Program-made: the position numbers and the translations under genes
In this document: one piece after another, positions 19,469 to 29,837 of the stretch
Layout: each line of letters starts with the position of its first letter
How positions within the stretch are numbered: position 1 is the stretch's first letter
The notes under the pieces: generated by a model
Databases searched by the model: none
The model's input: only the letters and a program-made list of their open reading frames with translations
Told to the model about the DNA's origin: nothing
Assembly (NCBI GenBank): GCA_014268975.2
Contig: CP077096.1
Coordinates: 429,001-493,000, forward strand
DNA from: Pseudomonas wayambapalatensis
Lineage (GTDB): Bacteria > Pseudomonadota > Gammaproteobacteria > Pseudomonadales > Pseudomonadaceae
Length of the DNA stretch: 64,000 nucleotides
Reading direction: 5' to 3'

Positions 19469-20816
19469 GAGCGGACTCCTCGGGCAGAACGTGGGCAACG
19501 CTCAGGCGTTCGCGGGTGAAATAGGTGCGTGCGGCGTCCTGGATGTCCTGCGGCGTGACGCGCTTGAGGTCGTCCAGCTCGCTGTCGATCAGCTTCCACG
19601 AAAGGCCCACGGTTTCCAGCTGACCGATGGTGGTGGCCTGGCTGCTGATCGAGTCGCGGTCGTAGACCAGGCCGGCGATGACCTGGGCGCGCACGCGCTC
19701 CAGCTCCTCGGCGGTGGGTGGCGTGTTCTTGAGCTCGTCCAGCAACTGCCAGACGCCTTTCTCGACGTCGGCGAGGGTTTTCTGCTTCTGTACGTTCGGG
19801 GTGGCCGAGATCAGGAACAGGCTGTCACCCCGGGTGAAGGCGTTGTAGCTGCTCGAGGCACCGGCCACCAGCTCCTGGCCGCGCTCGAGGCGTGCCGGCA
19901 TGCGCGCACTGTAGCCGCCGTCGAGCAGCGCCGAGATCAGGCGCAGGGCCTGGACGCTGCGTGGGTCCTTGGCGGTGGCCAGGCCCGGGACGTTGAAGCC
20001 GTAGATCAGGCTCGGCAGTTGGGTGCGCACGTGCAGGGTGAGCTGGCGCTGGCCGGGCTCGGCCAGTTCCAGTGGCAGTTTGGCGGGAGGAATGGCGCGT
20101 TTGGGGATGGCGGCAAAGTATTTGTTCGCCAGGCCCTTGACCTCATCGACGGTGACATCGCCCACCACCACCAGCGTGGCGTTGTTCGGTGCATACCAGG
20201 ATTCGTACCAGTGGCGCAGTTCCTCGACCTTCATCCGCTCGAGGTCGGCCATCCAGCCGATGGTCGGGGTGTGGTAGCCGCTGGCGGGGTAGGCCATGGC
20301 GCGGAACAGCTCGAAGGCCTTGGCGTTGGGCTGGTCGTCGGTGCGCAGGCGGCGCTCTTCCTTGATGACCTCGATTTCGCGGCTGAACTCGTCGGCCGGC
20401 AGGCGCAGACTGGCCAGACGGTCGGCCTCGAGCTCCAGGGCCACCGGCAGGCGGTCGCGGGCCAGCACCTGGTAATAAGCGGTGTAGTCATCGCTGGTGA
20501 AGGCGTTCTCTTCGGCACCGAGATCGCGCAGGATGCGTGAGGCCTCGCCCGGACCGACCTTGGCGCTGCCCTTGAACATCATGTGCTCGAGGGCGTGGGA
20601 GAGGCCGGTTTGGCCGGGTGTCTCGTAGCTGGAGCCGACCTTGTACCAGATCTGCGATACCACCACTGGCGCGCGATGGTCTTCGCGCACCACGACCTTC
20701 AGGCCGTTGTCGAGGATGAATTCGTGGGTCGGTTGCGTATCGGCGGCCAGGGCCGCAAGCGGCAGGCAGAGCGTGCCGAGCAACAGGCCAGCGGCGCGGC
20801 GGGCTAGAGCATTCAT
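19461..20816 (-). CDS. secreted M16 zinc peptidase, catalytic subunit
   Basis: 451 aa. Signal peptide LLLGTLCLPLAALAADT, then the inverted zinc motif H74-A-L-E77-H78 with the third ligand Glu154 in VIKEERR. It also has LGAEENAFTSDDYTAYYQV and the second-lobe signature (SALLDGGYSARMPARL). Probably degrades or processes peptides in the periplasm together with the anchored non-catalytic partner encoded just downstream. It is divergent from ftsY across 230 bp. Confidence 0.9.
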   Translation of the reverse strand: MNALARRAAGLLLGTLCLPLAALAADTQPTHEFILDNGLKVVVREDHRAPVVVSQIWYKVGSSYETPGQTGLSHALEHMMFKGSAKVGPGEASRILRDLGAEENAFTSDDYTAYYQVLARDRLPVALELEADRLASLRLPADEFSREIEVIKEERRLRTDDQPNAKAFELFRAMAYPASGYHTPTIGWMADLERMKVEELRHWYESWYAPNNATLVVVGDVTVDEVKGLANKYFAAIPKRAIPPAKLPLELAEPGQRQLTLHVRTQLPSLIYGFNVPGLATAKDPRSVQALRLISALLDGGYSARMPARLERGQELVAGASSSYNAFTRGDSLFLISATPNVQKQKTLADVEKGVWQLLDELKNTPPTAEELERVRAQVIAGLVYDRDSISSQATTIGQLETVGLSWKLIDSELDDLKRVTPQDIQDAARTYFTRERLSVAHVLPEESAHE

Positions 20817-21046
20817 ACGATGGTTAACCTGTACGACGGCCCGCGGGGTTTAGCGTAGGCGGGCCAGGAGGTGCTAGGATACTGATCCGGTTGCCTGGCG
20901 ACCATGCCTGTCGCCGTTCTGGCCCACAGGACACTACGACAAAACGTTGCGCATGAACCAGCCGGCTTCAAGAGAGTCTGTTCTGCGTATAGAGAATTCC
21001 CGATGCCCAATAATGGTGCATCGCCACCCTGAGATAGCCGTCTTCC

Positions 21047-22498
21047 ATGTTTGGTTCCAACGACGACAAGAAAGCGCCGGCCGAGGCCGGTGAAAAGAAA
21101 GGCCTGTTCGGCTGGTTTCGCAAGAAGCCGCAGCAACCTGTCGCCGAACAGCCGCAAGCCCCCGAGCAGCCCGTTAACGAGCCGGTAGCGCCATCCACGC
21201 CCGTCGAGCAGGCCGTTGTCGCTGCGCTCGAGCCGGTTGTCGCCGATGCGCCGGTTGTGCCAGATGAAGTGCCAGCACCGGCAGAGGCTCCCCAGGCCAC
21301 GCCTGCGCAGCCTGTCGAGGTCGAACCCCCTCCACCAGTCAGCAATCTGGTATTGCCTGTCGCCGAGGAACCCGTGGCGCTGGTCCCTGACCTGGAACCG
21401 AGCGAACCGCCAGCCATTCCCGAGCGCCCTGTCGCGATCCCTGAACCTGTGGCGGCGGTTGTCATCGAGCCTGAGCCAGTAGTTGTCACGCCTGCGCCTG
21501 CACCGGTGGCGCCCGAGCCTGCCCTGGCCGAGCCAGAAGCCGCCGTTGCCGCCACCGAGCAGTCCAGGCCCGGCTTCTTCGCCCGCCTCAAGCAGGGCCT
21601 GTCCAAGACCAGCGCCAGCATTGGCGAAGGCATGGCCAGCCTGTTCCTGGGCAAGAAAGTCATCGACGACGACCTGCTCGACGAGATCGAAACTCGCCTG
21701 CTCACTGCCGACGTGGGCGTCGAGGCCACTTCGCTGATCGTCCAGAACCTCACGCAGAAAGTCGCCCGCAAGCAGTTGGCAGACGCCGATGCGCTGTACA
21801 AGTCGCTGCAGGAAGAGCTGGCCGCGCTGCTGCGCCCGGTCGAGCAGCCTCTGAAGATCGAAGCCCAGAGCAAGCCCTATGTGATCCTTGTCGTCGGCGT
21901 GAACGGCGCGGGCAAGACCACCACCATCGGCAAGCTGGCCAAGAAGCTGCAGCTCGAAGGCAAGAAGGTCATGCTCGCTGCCGGTGACACCTTCCGTGCG
22001 GCTGCGGTGGAGCAGTTGCAGGTCTGGGGCGAGCGCAACCAGATCCCGGTGATCGCCCAGCACACCGGCGCCGACTCGGCCTCGGTGATCTTCGATGCCG
22101 TACAGGCCGCCAAGGCCCGTGGCGCCGACGTGCTGATCGCCGACACCGCCGGGCGTCTGCACACCAAGGATAACCTGATGGAGGAGCTGAAAAAGGTCCG
22201 TCGGGTCATCGGCAAGCTGGATGCCGACGCGCCGCATGAGGTCCTGCTGGTGCTGGACGCAGGGACCGGACAGAACGCCATCAGCCAGGCCAAGTACTTC
22301 AACCAGAGCGTCGAGCTGACCGGCCTGGCCCTGACCAAGCTGGACGGCACCGCCAAGGGCGGTGTGATCTTCGCCCTGGCCAAGCAGTTCAGCCTGCCGA
22401 TCCGCTTCATCGGGGTCGGTGAGGGTATCGACGATCTGCGCACCTTCGAGGCCGAACCCTTCGTCAAAGCCCTGTTTGCCGAGCGTGAGCACCCATGA
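21047..22498 (+). CDS. ftsY: signal recognition particle receptor FtsY
   Basis: 483 aa. GTPase receptor that docks SRP-ribosome complexes at the membrane translocon. A long Pro/Ala/Val/Glu-rich acidic A-domain occupies about residues 1-170, opening with [10 protein letters not shown], followed by the N and G domains. P-loop [10 protein letters not shown] begins near residue 284, with [16 protein letters not shown] and [10 protein letters not shown]. The C-terminal FVKALFAE is typical. The stop overlaps the ftsE start (ATGA). The Shine-Dalgarno at 21047 is weak, but the start matches the family. Confidence 0.95.
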   Translation: MFGSNDDKKAPAEAGEKKGLFGWFRKKPQQPVAEQPQAPEQPVNEPVAPSTPVEQAVVAALEPVVADAPVVPDEVPAPAEAPQATPAQPVEVEPPPPVSNLVLPVAEEPVALVPDLEPSEPPAIPERPVAIPEPVAAVVIEPEPVVVTPAPAPVAPEPALAEPEAAVAATEQSRPGFFARLKQGLSKTSASIGEGMASLFLGKKVIDDDLLDEIETRLLTADVGVEATSLIVQNLTQKVARKQLADADALYKSLQEELAALLRPVEQPLKIEAQSKPYVILVVGVNGAGKTTTIGKLAKKLQLEGKKVMLAAGDTFRAAAVEQLQVWGERNQIPVIAQHTGADSASVIFDAVQAAKARGADVLIADTAGRLHTKDNLMEELKKVRRVIGKLDADAPHEVLLVLDAGTGQNAISQAKYFNQSVELTGLALTKLDGTAKGGVIFALAKQFSLPIRFIGVGEGIDDLRTFEAEPFVKALFAEREHP

Positions 22499-23166
22499 TC
22501 CGATTCGAGCAGGTCGCCAAGCGCTACCCCAATGGCCATGTCGGCCTGCATGAGCTGAGCTTCCGGGCACGCCGGGGCGAATTCCTGTTCGTCACCGGCC
22601 ACTCCGGCGCGGGCAAGAGCACCTTGCTGCGCCTGCTGCTGGCGATGGAGCGTCCGACCAGCGGCAAGCTGCTGCTGGCCGGCCAGGACCTGGGCCAGAT
22701 CAGCAATGCGCAGATCCCGTTCCTGCGCCGCCAGATCGGCGTGGTGTTCCAGAACCACCAGTTGCTGTTCGACCGCACCGTGTTCAACAACATCGCGTTG
22801 CCGCTGCAGATCCTCGGCCTGTCCAAGGTGGAGATCGCCAAGCGCGTGGATTCGGCGCTGGAGCGCGTGTCGCTGTCGGACAAGGGCGAGCTGTTCCCTG
22901 CTGATCTGTCGACCGGGCAGCAGCAACGTGTGGGCATCGCCCGCGCCATCGTTCACCAGCCGGCGCTGCTGCTGGCGGACGAACCCACCGGTAACCTCGA
23001 CCCGCGGCTGGCCGCAGAGATCATGGGCGTGTTCGAAGACATCAACCGCCTGGGCACCACGGTGCTGATCGCCAGCCACGACCTGGCGCTGATCGCGCGC
23101 ATGCGTCACCGCATGCTGACGCTTCAGCGCGGACGACTGATCGGCGATGGGGAGGCCGGACAATGA
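22495..23166 (+). CDS. ftsE: cell division ATP-binding protein FtsE
   Basis: 223 aa ABC ATPase that drives FtsX to activate peptidoglycan hydrolysis at the septum. Walker A GHSGAGKS at 35-42, Q-loop GVVFQNHQLL, signature LSTGQQQR (a threonine-for-glycine variant as commonly seen in FtsE) and Walker B LLLADEPTGNLD. It overlaps ftsY and ftsX by 4 bp each, so all three are coupled. Confidence 0.96.
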   Translation: MIRFEQVAKRYPNGHVGLHELSFRARRGEFLFVTGHSGAGKSTLLRLLLAMERPTSGKLLLAGQDLGQISNAQIPFLRRQIGVVFQNHQLLFDRTVFNNIALPLQILGLSKVEIAKRVDSALERVSLSDKGELFPADLSTGQQQRVGIARAIVHQPALLLADEPTGNLDPRLAAEIMGVFEDINRLGTTVLIASHDLALIARMRHRMLTLQRGRLIGDGEAGQ

Positions 23167-24188
23167 GCACTACGCGTACGCCAAAGGTCTCCGAGCGTGT
23201 TGCGCCCAAGGCCGCCGACTCGAAACCGGAAAAACAGCGCGGCGGCCACGACGACGATGGCCCGGATTTCCGCACTCTGTTGAACGCCTGGCTGGAAAGC
23301 CATCGCGCCAGCCTTGCCGACAGCCTTCGCCGCCTGGGCAAGCAGCCGATCGGCAGCTTCTTCACCTGCCTGGTGATGGCTGTGGCGCTGAGCATGCCCA
23401 TGGGCCTGTCGCTGCTGCTGAAGAATGTCGAGAAGCTCGGCGGCTCCTGGCAGCGCGCGGCGCAGATTTCGCTCTACCTCAAGCTTGACGCGGGCAGCAA
23501 GGAGGGTGAAGCGCTGCGCGATGAGATCAAGGGCATGCCCGGCGTGGCCGAGGCGACCTATGTCAGCCGCGAGCAGGCGCTGCAGGAGTTCCAGCAGCAA
23601 TCCGGCCTGGGCGAGGCCTTGCGCGAGTTGCCGGACAACCCGCTGCCCGGTGTGGTGGTGGTGACGCCGACCGAAGTCGACAAGCCGGCGCTCGAAGCCT
23701 TGCGCCAGCGCCTGTCTGAGTTGCCGCGGGTCGAAGTGGCGCAGTTGGATCTGGTTTGGGTCGAGCGCCTGGCGGCGATTCTCAAGTTGGGTGACCGTTT
23801 TGTCTTCGGCCTGGCGGTCATGCTGATTTCCGCACTGCTTTTGGTAATTGGTAACACAATTCGCCTGCACATCGAGAACCGCCGTGTCGAGATCGAAGTG
23901 ATCAAGCTGGTCGGCGGCACTGACAGCTACGTACGCCGCCCCTTCCTCTACATGGGAGCCTTGTATGGCCTGGGTGCGGGCGTGCTGGCCTGGGGTATCC
24001 TGGCGTTTGGCCTGAACTGGCTGAACGACGCGGTTGTCGGGCTTTCCGGGCTGTACAACAGTGACTTCGCCCTGGGTGGGGTGCCAGGCTCCGATGGTCT
24101 GTCACTCTTGATTGGTGCAGTACTCTTGGGGTATATCGGTGCTTGGATTGCGGTCGCTCGCCACTTGAACGAGCTTGCACCGCGATAA
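23163..24188 (+). CDS. ftsX: cell division protein FtsX
   Basis: 341 aa inner-membrane partner of FtsE. A basic, charged cytoplasmic N-tail (residues about 1-60, with EKQRGGHDDDGPDF), then four membrane helices: one near PIGSFFTCLVMAVALSMPMGL and three in the C-terminal half (FVFGLAVMLISALLLVIGN, the LYGLGAGVLAWGILAFG region, and the last near LLIGAVLLGYIGAWI). The periplasmic ECD lies between the first and second. It overlaps ftsE by 4 bp. Confidence 0.94.
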   Translation: MSTTRTPKVSERVAPKAADSKPEKQRGGHDDDGPDFRTLLNAWLESHRASLADSLRRLGKQPIGSFFTCLVMAVALSMPMGLSLLLKNVEKLGGSWQRAAQISLYLKLDAGSKEGEALRDEIKGMPGVAEATYVSREQALQEFQQQSGLGEALRELPDNPLPGVVVVTPTEVDKPALEALRQRLSELPRVEVAQLDLVWVERLAAILKLGDRFVFGLAVMLISALLLVIGNTIRLHIENRRVEIEVIKLVGGTDSYVRRPFLYMGALYGLGAGVLAWGILAFGLNWLNDAVVGLSGLYNSDFALGGVPGSDGLSLLIGAVLLGYIGAWIAVARHLNELAPR

Positions 24189-24222
24189 TGCTTTCTTGCC
24201 AGCATTGACTTTTTTTCATCCA

Positions 24223-24250
24223 GGAACTTGTTTCGTGGTTCCGGGTCAAT
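24223..24250 (+). promoter_or_regulatory. AlgU/RpoE-type promoter of rpoH
   Basis: GGAACTT-N16-TCAAT in the 110-bp ftsX-rpoH gap, a close match to the extracytoplasmic-function sigma (AlgU/RpoE) consensus GAACTT-N16/17-TCnnA. It would give a transcript starting about 40 nt before the rpoH ATG. AlgU-driven rpoH transcription is established in P. aeruginosa; its use here is inferred. Confidence 0.7.
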
Positions 24251-24298
24251 GATGGCAGTGCCCACAAGGCACGAGTCCAGTGAGTCGGAGGTACTTGA

Positions 24299-25153
<855 letters not shown>

Positions 25154-25170
25154 TCGGCGCCCTGACTGAA

Positions 25171-25206
25171 AAGCCGCCTGTCCCTCGCGGGGCAGGCGGC
25201 TTTTTT
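25171..25206 (+). terminator. rho-independent terminator of rpoH
   Basis: GCCGCCTG/CAGGCGGC stem followed by TTTTTT, 17 nt beyond the rpoH stop and before the convergent mtgA stop. The A-run on the other side may let it serve mtgA as well. Confidence 0.9.
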
Positions 25207-25232
25207 GTGGGGCACGCGGGGCTTCAGGAGCA

Positions 25233-25943
25233 TCAAGGCTTGCGCGCGCTCTCCAGTTGCATCAGGTAGCTGGTGCCCCCGAGCTGGCTCATCTGCCGTC
25301 GAATCCACCCCGCCCGGCTGGCGACATAGGTACTCGGGCGGCTGGCGCTCCACTTGAGCGGGCTGGGCAGCACTGCCGCAAGCTGGCTGGCCTGCTGGCG
25401 CGTGAGGCGGCTGGCGTCGACGCCGAAGTGATAGCGCGCCGCTGCCTGGGCGCCGAATACGCCCGGGCCCCATTCGGCGCTGTTTAGATAGACCTCGAGG
25501 ATTCGCTCTTTCGACCAGAACAGCTCCATCAGGCCGGTGAACCAGGCTTCCAGACCTTTGCGAAACCAGCTGCGCCCGGACCACAGGAACAGGTTCTTCG
25601 CCACTTGCTGGGAGAGTGTGCTGGCGCCGCGGATACTGCCGCCGCGCTCGTTATGGGCCAGCGCGGCCTGGATCGCGGGGATGTCGAACCCCCAGTGGCT
25701 GGCGAAACGCTGGTCCTCGCCCGCGATGACGGCTACCTTGAGGTCATCGGAGATCTCATCCCAGGGCGTCCAGTCGCGCTGCAGGTCGATCGGCTCACCA
25801 CTGAACCAGGACTGCACCTTGCGTTCGACCATCAGTGCGGTGCCCGGTGGCGGCACCCAGCGCAGCACCAGCACCAGCACGATGCTGCCGGCGGCGAACC
25901 AGAGCAGGGCGCGGGCGAGACGGCGGATCAGGGATGACAGCAT
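25233..25943 (-). CDS. mtgA: monofunctional biosynthetic peptidoglycan transglycosylase
   Basis: 236 aa GT51 enzyme that polymerises lipid II glycan strands. One N-terminal membrane anchor (about 12-30, ALLWFAAGSIVLVLVLRWV), catalytic Glu76 in AGEDQRFASHWG, and the family motifs GASTLSQQVAKNLFLW and ILEVYLNSAEWGPGVFG. The ATG at 25943 is chosen because a TATAAT on the same strand at 25977-25982 places the transcript start just upstream; the longer frame would cross this promoter. Confidence 0.94.
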   Translation of the reverse strand: MLSSLIRRLARALLWFAAGSIVLVLVLRWVPPPGTALMVERKVQSWFSGEPIDLQRDWTPWDEISDDLKVAVIAGEDQRFASHWGFDIPAIQAALAHNERGGSIRGASTLSQQVAKNLFLWSGRSWFRKGLEAWFTGLMELFWSKERILEVYLNSAEWGPGVFGAQAAARYHFGVDASRLTRQQASQLAAVLPSPLKWSASRPSTYVASRAGWIRRQMSQLGGTSYLMQLESARKP

Positions 25944-25976
25944 GTCGATAGCTTGGCCGGACCGATGGAACGGGCC

Positions 25977-25982
25977 ATTATA
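25977..25982 (-). promoter_or_regulatory. -10 element for mtgA, overlapping the DUF423 leader
   Basis: TATAAT on the minus strand, 33 nt upstream of the mtgA ATG. No good -35 partner is visible. The same AT island could serve the divergent DUF423 gene on the plus strand (TTGGCC-N17-CATTAT at 25953-25981). Confidence 0.4.
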
Positions 25983-26007
25983 CAGACCCCTCTCGAGGAG
26001 TCGTCCC

Positions 26008-26379
26008 ATGCTTCGCAGCTTCCTGATGCTCGCCGCGTTCTTTGGCTTTACGGGTGTGGCCCTGGGTGCCTTTGCCGCACACGGCCTGAAGAACCGTCTT
26101 ACCGCCGATTACCTGGCGATCTTCCACACCGGCGTTACGTATCAACTGGTCCATGCCCTGGCGATCCTGGCGGTCGCGCTGCTTTCGGTGCACTTGCCGG
26201 GCCGTCTGGTCGGCTGGGCGGGTGGGCTGTTCGCGGTCGGTATCCTGCTGTTTTCCGGCAGCCTTTACGTATTGACCCTCACTGGGCTGGGCAAGCTTGG
26301 CATCATCACCCCCATCGGCGGCCTTTGCTTCCTCGCCGGCTGGCTGTGCCTGGGGCTGGCAGCCTGGCGCCTGGGCTGA
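26008..26379 (+). CDS. DUF423 family membrane protein (YgdD-like)
   Basis: 123 aa with four predicted membrane helices. Family signatures GVALGAFAAHGLK and FHTGVTYQLVHALAIL, then LLFSGSLYVLTLTG, are clear. GAGGAG lies 7 nt before the ATG. No function is established for DUF423. It is divergent from mtgA and 102 bp before thiS. Confidence 0.88.
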   Translation: MLRSFLMLAAFFGFTGVALGAFAAHGLKNRLTADYLAIFHTGVTYQLVHALAILAVALLSVHLPGRLVGWAGGLFAVGILLFSGSLYVLTLTGLGKLGIITPIGGLCFLAGWLCLGLAAWRLG

Positions 26380-26481
26380 CCACGCGGTCGAGAATCGCGA
26401 CTAATGGCGCGCGTCGCCCTTGGGTTGCAAGGCTGATCGGGGCTAGAATGCGGGCCCCAATGAACGATGGTGGCCGTGCGC

Positions 26482-26682
26482 ATGCGCATTCAACTGAACG
26501 GTGAACCTTACGAACTGCCTGCGGGCGAGAGCGTCGCGGCCCTGTTGGGCCGGCTGGAGCTGGTCGGGCGTCGTGTGGCGGTGGAACTGAACCTGGACAT
26601 CGTGCCGCGCAGCCAGCACGAAAGCACCCTGTTGAACGAGGGTGACCAGGTCGAAGTGGTCCACGCCATCGGCGGCGGTTGA
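26482..26682 (+). CDS. thiS: sulfur carrier protein ThiS
   Basis: 66 aa ubiquitin-like protein ending in Gly-Gly (AIGGG), the C-terminus that is adenylated and thiocarboxylated to donate sulfur for the thiazole ring of thiamine. The start [13 protein letters not shown] is preferred over an ATG 15 nt upstream because GGTGG is suitably spaced (8 nt) before it and family members begin here. A TAGAAT at 26444-26449 may be the operon -10. It is followed by thiG. Confidence 0.92.
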   Translation: MRIQLNGEPYELPAGESVAALLGRLELVGRRVAVELNLDIVPRSQHESTLLNEGDQVEVVHAIGGG

Positions 26683-26735
26683 GCGCGCCCCGGCAAGTCA
26701 CCCGTAAGCCCCGTAACCTTTGCAGAGGAACATCG

Positions 26736-27548
26736 ATGAGCAACGTTCGCAGCGACAAGCCTTTCGTCCTGGCCGGGCGCACTTTCCAGTCGCGCCTGCT
26801 GGTGGGTACCGGCAAATACCGTGACATGGAAGAAACCCGCCTGGCCACCGAGGCCTCGGGTGCCGAGATCGTCACCGTAGCCGTGCGCCGCACCAACCTC
26901 GGCCAGAATGCGGGCGAGCCGAACCTGCTCGACGTGTTGTCGCCCGACAAGTACACCATCCTGCCGAACACCGCAGGCTGCTTCGATGCCGTTGAAGCGG
27001 TGCGTACCTGCCGCCTGGCCCGTGAGCTGCTCGAAGGGCACAAGTCCCACGAGAGCCGTACCCTGGTGAAGCTGGAAGTGCTGGCCGACCAGAAAACCCT
27101 GTTCCCCAACGTCATCGAAACCCTCAAGGCCGCCGAAGTGCTGGTCAAGGAAGGTTTCGACGTGATGGTCTACACCAGCGATGATCCGATCATCGCCCGT
27201 CAGCTGGCCGAAGCCGGCTGCATCGCGGTGATGCCACTGGCTGGCCTGATCGGCACCGGTCTCGGGATCTGCAACCCGTACAACCTGCAGATCATCCTCG
27301 AAGAATCGAAAGTACCGGTGCTGGTCGATGCCGGCGTGGGTACCGCCTCCGACGCCACCATCGCCATGGAAATGGGCTGCGAAGCGGTGCTGATGAACTC
27401 GGCAATCGCCCACGCGCAGCAACCGGTGCTGATGGCCGAGGCCATGAAGCACGCGATCCTTGCCGGCCGCATGGCGTACCTCGCCGGGCGCATGCCTAAG
27501 AAACTCTATGCCAGCGCGTCCTCGCCGCTGGAAGGTCTGATCAAGTAA
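26736..27548 (+). CDS. thiG: thiazole synthase ThiG
   Basis: 270 aa TIM-barrel enzyme that makes the thiazole phosphate of thiamine from deoxyxylulose phosphate, dehydroglycine and ThiS thiocarboxylate. The Schiff-base lysine is Lys112 in LVKLEVL. Other conserved parts are [15 protein letters not shown] and the phosphate-binding [21 protein letters not shown] lies 6 nt before the ATG. It lies between thiS and trmB, with small gaps. Confidence 0.97.
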   Translation: MSNVRSDKPFVLAGRTFQSRLLVGTGKYRDMEETRLATEASGAEIVTVAVRRTNLGQNAGEPNLLDVLSPDKYTILPNTAGCFDAVEAVRTCRLARELLEGHKSHESRTLVKLEVLADQKTLFPNVIETLKAAEVLVKEGFDVMVYTSDDPIIARQLAEAGCIAVMPLAGLIGTGLGICNPYNLQIILEESKVPVLVDAGVGTASDATIAMEMGCEAVLMNSAIAHAQQPVLMAEAMKHAILAGRMAYLAGRMPKKLYASASSPLEGLIK

Positions 27549-27557
27549 GAGCCCCCG

Positions 27558-28280
27558 ATGACTGAATCGCAAGAAACGCCGATCACTGCCGACGGCGAAG
27601 AGCGCCCGCACCGCCGCATCAAGAGCTTCGTGATGCGCGCAGGCCGCATGACCGAAGGCCAGCAACGCGGCCTGGACCAGGGCGGCCCCCTGTTCATCCT
27701 GCCGTTGGCCGAGAGCCCGGTAGACTACGACCAGGTGTTCGGGCGTTCGGCGCCGCGCACCCTGGAGATCGGCTTCGGCATGGGCCACTCGCTGCTGGAG
27801 ATGGCCGCTGCTTCGCCTGAGCTGGACTTCATCGGCGTGGAAGTGCACCGCCCAGGTGTCGGTGCGCTGCTCAACGGCGTGCTGACCCAAGGGCTGAAGA
27901 ACCTGCGGGTGTACGACTGCGATGCCATCGAGGTGCTCAACCGCTGTGTCGCCGACAACAGCCTCGACCGCCTGATGCTGTTCTTCCCCGATCCTTGGCA
28001 CAAGGCGCGACACCACAAGCGCCGCATCGTCCAGCCCGAGTTCGCCGAGCTGGTACGGCGCAAGCTCAAGGTGGGCGGCGTGTTCCATATGGCCACCGAC
28101 TGGGAACCCTATGCCGAGCACATGCTGGAGGTGATGAAGGTCGCGCCGGGCTATCGCAACCAGGCGGCGGATGGTGCCTATGTGCCACGCCCCGAGGAGC
28201 GTCCGATCACCAAGTTCGAGCGCCGCGGCGAGCGGCTCGGGCACGGGGTCTGGGACCTCAAGTTCGAGAAGCTGGACTGA
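27558..28280 (+). CDS. trmB: tRNA (guanine46-N7)-methyltransferase
   Basis: 240 aa. Makes m7G46 in the tRNA variable loop. [11 protein letters not shown] (SAM site), [30 protein letters not shown] (catalytic/tRNA-binding) and [11 protein letters not shown] are diagnostic. It starts 9 nt after thiG, so is likely the third gene of the thiS operon, and ends directly at a terminator. Confidence 0.96.
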   Translation: MTESQETPITADGEERPHRRIKSFVMRAGRMTEGQQRGLDQGGPLFILPLAESPVDYDQVFGRSAPRTLEIGFGMGHSLLEMAAASPELDFIGVEVHRPGVGALLNGVLTQGLKNLRVYDCDAIEVLNRCVADNSLDRLMLFFPDPWHKARHHKRRIVQPEFAELVRRKLKVGGVFHMATDWEPYAEHMLEVMKVAPGYRNQAADGAYVPRPEERPITKFERRGERLGHGVWDLKFEKLD

Positions 28281-28310
28281 AAAAAACGCCCTGGAATGGG
28301 CGTTTTTTCA
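28281..28310. terminator. bidirectional rho-independent terminator after trmB
   Basis: AAAAAACGCCC, a 6-nt loop, GGGCGTTTTTT immediately after the trmB stop; T runs form on both strands, so it can also end the convergent DUF3392/hemW transcript. Confidence 0.92.
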
Positions 28311-28322
28311 TTTTGCGGCCTG

Positions 28323-28649
28323 TTACCCGCGGCGGTCGGCTACCACCCCGATGAGTACCAGCACCACCAGCAGCACTGGCGCCAACGCATAGTTGTTGAA
28401 TTGCGCCAGCGCCTTCACCACCCAGGGCGTGGCATAGATCAGCGCCGCACCGCTGCCGATCATCACCAGCAGCGCCATGAACGGCACGCGCAGGGCGCCG
28501 GCGAGGCCGCCCAGGCGCTGGTCGACCCAGCCCTTGAGGTCGGTGCCGAACAACACCAGCAAGCACCCTACGAGTGCCAGGGAAATCTCCGAGAGGTTGC
28601 TGCGGCTCCAGCGGGAAACGGTCGAGAGCAGGTCAAGTACCAGGTCCAT
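28323..28649 (-). CDS. DUF3392 family membrane protein
   Basis: 108 aa with three or so hydrophobic segments (EISLALVGCLLVLFG, VPFMALLVMIGSGAALIYA and APVLLVVLVLIGVVA). It resembles DUF3392 proteins of gamma-proteobacteria; function unknown. It follows hemW by 9 bp on the same strand, so is probably its operon partner. Confidence 0.82.
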   Translation of the reverse strand: MDLVLDLLSTVSRWSRSNLSEISLALVGCLLVLFGTDLKGWVDQRLGGLAGALRVPFMALLVMIGSGAALIYATPWVVKALAQFNNYALAPVLLVVLVLIGVVADRRG

Positions 28650-28658
28650 GGGTCATCC

Positions 28659-29837
28659 TTAATTCAAGAAGTACTGCAGCAGGTCGTTGAGGAACAACTG
28701 GCCCCGCGGTGTGGCCGCCAGTCGATCGGGTTCGACCTGCAGAAGGCCCTTTTGTTCGGCCCCACGGCGAGCTTCTGCCAACCGTGCCAGCGGCAGGCCG
28801 GTGCGTCGGGTGAACAGCTCGCCCTCCACGCCATCGGTCAGGCGCAGGGCATTCATCAGGAATTCGAACGGTAGCTCATCGGCGGGCAGCAGCTTCTCGC
28901 CCGCTTTGAAGGGCTTCGCCGGGTTGAGGTAGTCCTTGGGCAGGCGGGTCTTCCAGGTGCGCAGGATACGCCCGTCCGGGAACGACAGCTTGCCGTGCGC
29001 CCCCGCGCCGATGCCGATGAAATCGCCGAAGCGCCAATAGTTGAGATTGTGCCGTGCGGCGCGTCCTGGCTGGGCGTAGGCCGAAACTTCGTACTGGCGA
29101 TAGCCGTGGTCGGCCATCAGCGTCTGGCCGGCTTCCTGGATGTCCCAGAGGATGTCGTCCTCGGGCAGTTCGGGCGGCTGGTTCCAGAATACGGTGTTCG
29201 GTTCCAGGGTGAGCTGGTACCACGACAAGTGCGTAGGCGCGAGTGCGATGGCCTGGCGCAGGTCACCCAGCGCTTCGTCCAGCGACTGGTCCGGCAGGCC
29301 GTGCATCAGGTCCAGGTTGAAGTTGTCGAAACCTGCCGCGCGGGCCATGTCTGCCGCGCGCACGGCTTCATCGCCGTTGTGGATACGCCCGAGTTTTTCC
29401 AGCTTGGCCGGCTGGAAGCTCTGCACACCGATGGACAGACGGTTGATGCCGGTCTGGCGGTAGGCCTTGAACTTGTTCTGCTCGAAGGTGCCGGGGTTGG
29501 CTTCGAGGGTGATCTCGATCTCCGGGGCGAACGGGATACGTTGCTCGATACCGCGCAGCAGGCGACCCAGCGAGGCGGCACTGAACAGGCTTGGCGTGCC
29601 GCCGCCGAAGAAGATCGTGCTGATCGGGCGGCCCTGCACCGCGGGCAGTTCCTGGTCCAGGTCGGCGAGCAGCGCGTCGATGTAGTCGTCTTCGGGCAGC
29701 GTCGGGCCGGCCTGGTGCGAGTTGAAGTCGCAATAGGGGCACTTGCGCACACACCAGGGAATGTGGATGTACAGCGACAGCGGCGGGAGTTCTGGAAGGA
29801 TCAGACCCGCCGGCTGCAGGGACGGCTGTTCGGTCAT
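28659..29837 (-). CDS. hemW: heme chaperone HemW (radical SAM)
   Basis: 392 aa, formerly annotated as oxygen-independent coproporphyrinogen oxidase-like. Radical SAM cysteines C29, C33 and C36 (CVRKCPYC), FFGGGTPSL and the GVQSF motif are visible. HemW binds heme and delivers it to respiratory proteins and is not a true HemN. It overlaps the rdgB end by 4 bp. Confidence 0.93.
   Translation of the reverse strand: MTEQPSLQPAGLILPELPPLSLYIHIPWCVRKCPYCDFNSHQAGPTLPEDDYIDALLADLDQELPAVQGRPISTIFFGGGTPSLFSAASLGRLLRGIEQRIPFAPEIEITLEANPGTFEQNKFKAYRQTGINRLSIGVQSFQPAKLEKLGRIHNGDEAVRAADMARAAGFDNFNLDLMHGLPDQSLDEALGDLRQAIALAPTHLSWYQLTLEPNTVFWNQPPELPEDDILWDIQEAGQTLMADHGYRQYEVSAYAQPGRAARHNLNYWRFGDFIGIGAGAHGKLSFPDGRILRTWKTRLPKDYLNPAKPFKAGEKLLPADELPFEFLMNALRLTDGVEGELFTRRTGLPLARLAEARRGAEQKGLLQVEPDRLAATPRGQLFLNDLLQYFLN

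Noticed and set aside
28659..29837. HemW as an oxygen-independent coproporphyrinogen oxidase (HemN)
   Set aside because: The short length (392 aa) and N-terminus fit HemW, which lacks the HemN-specific extension.
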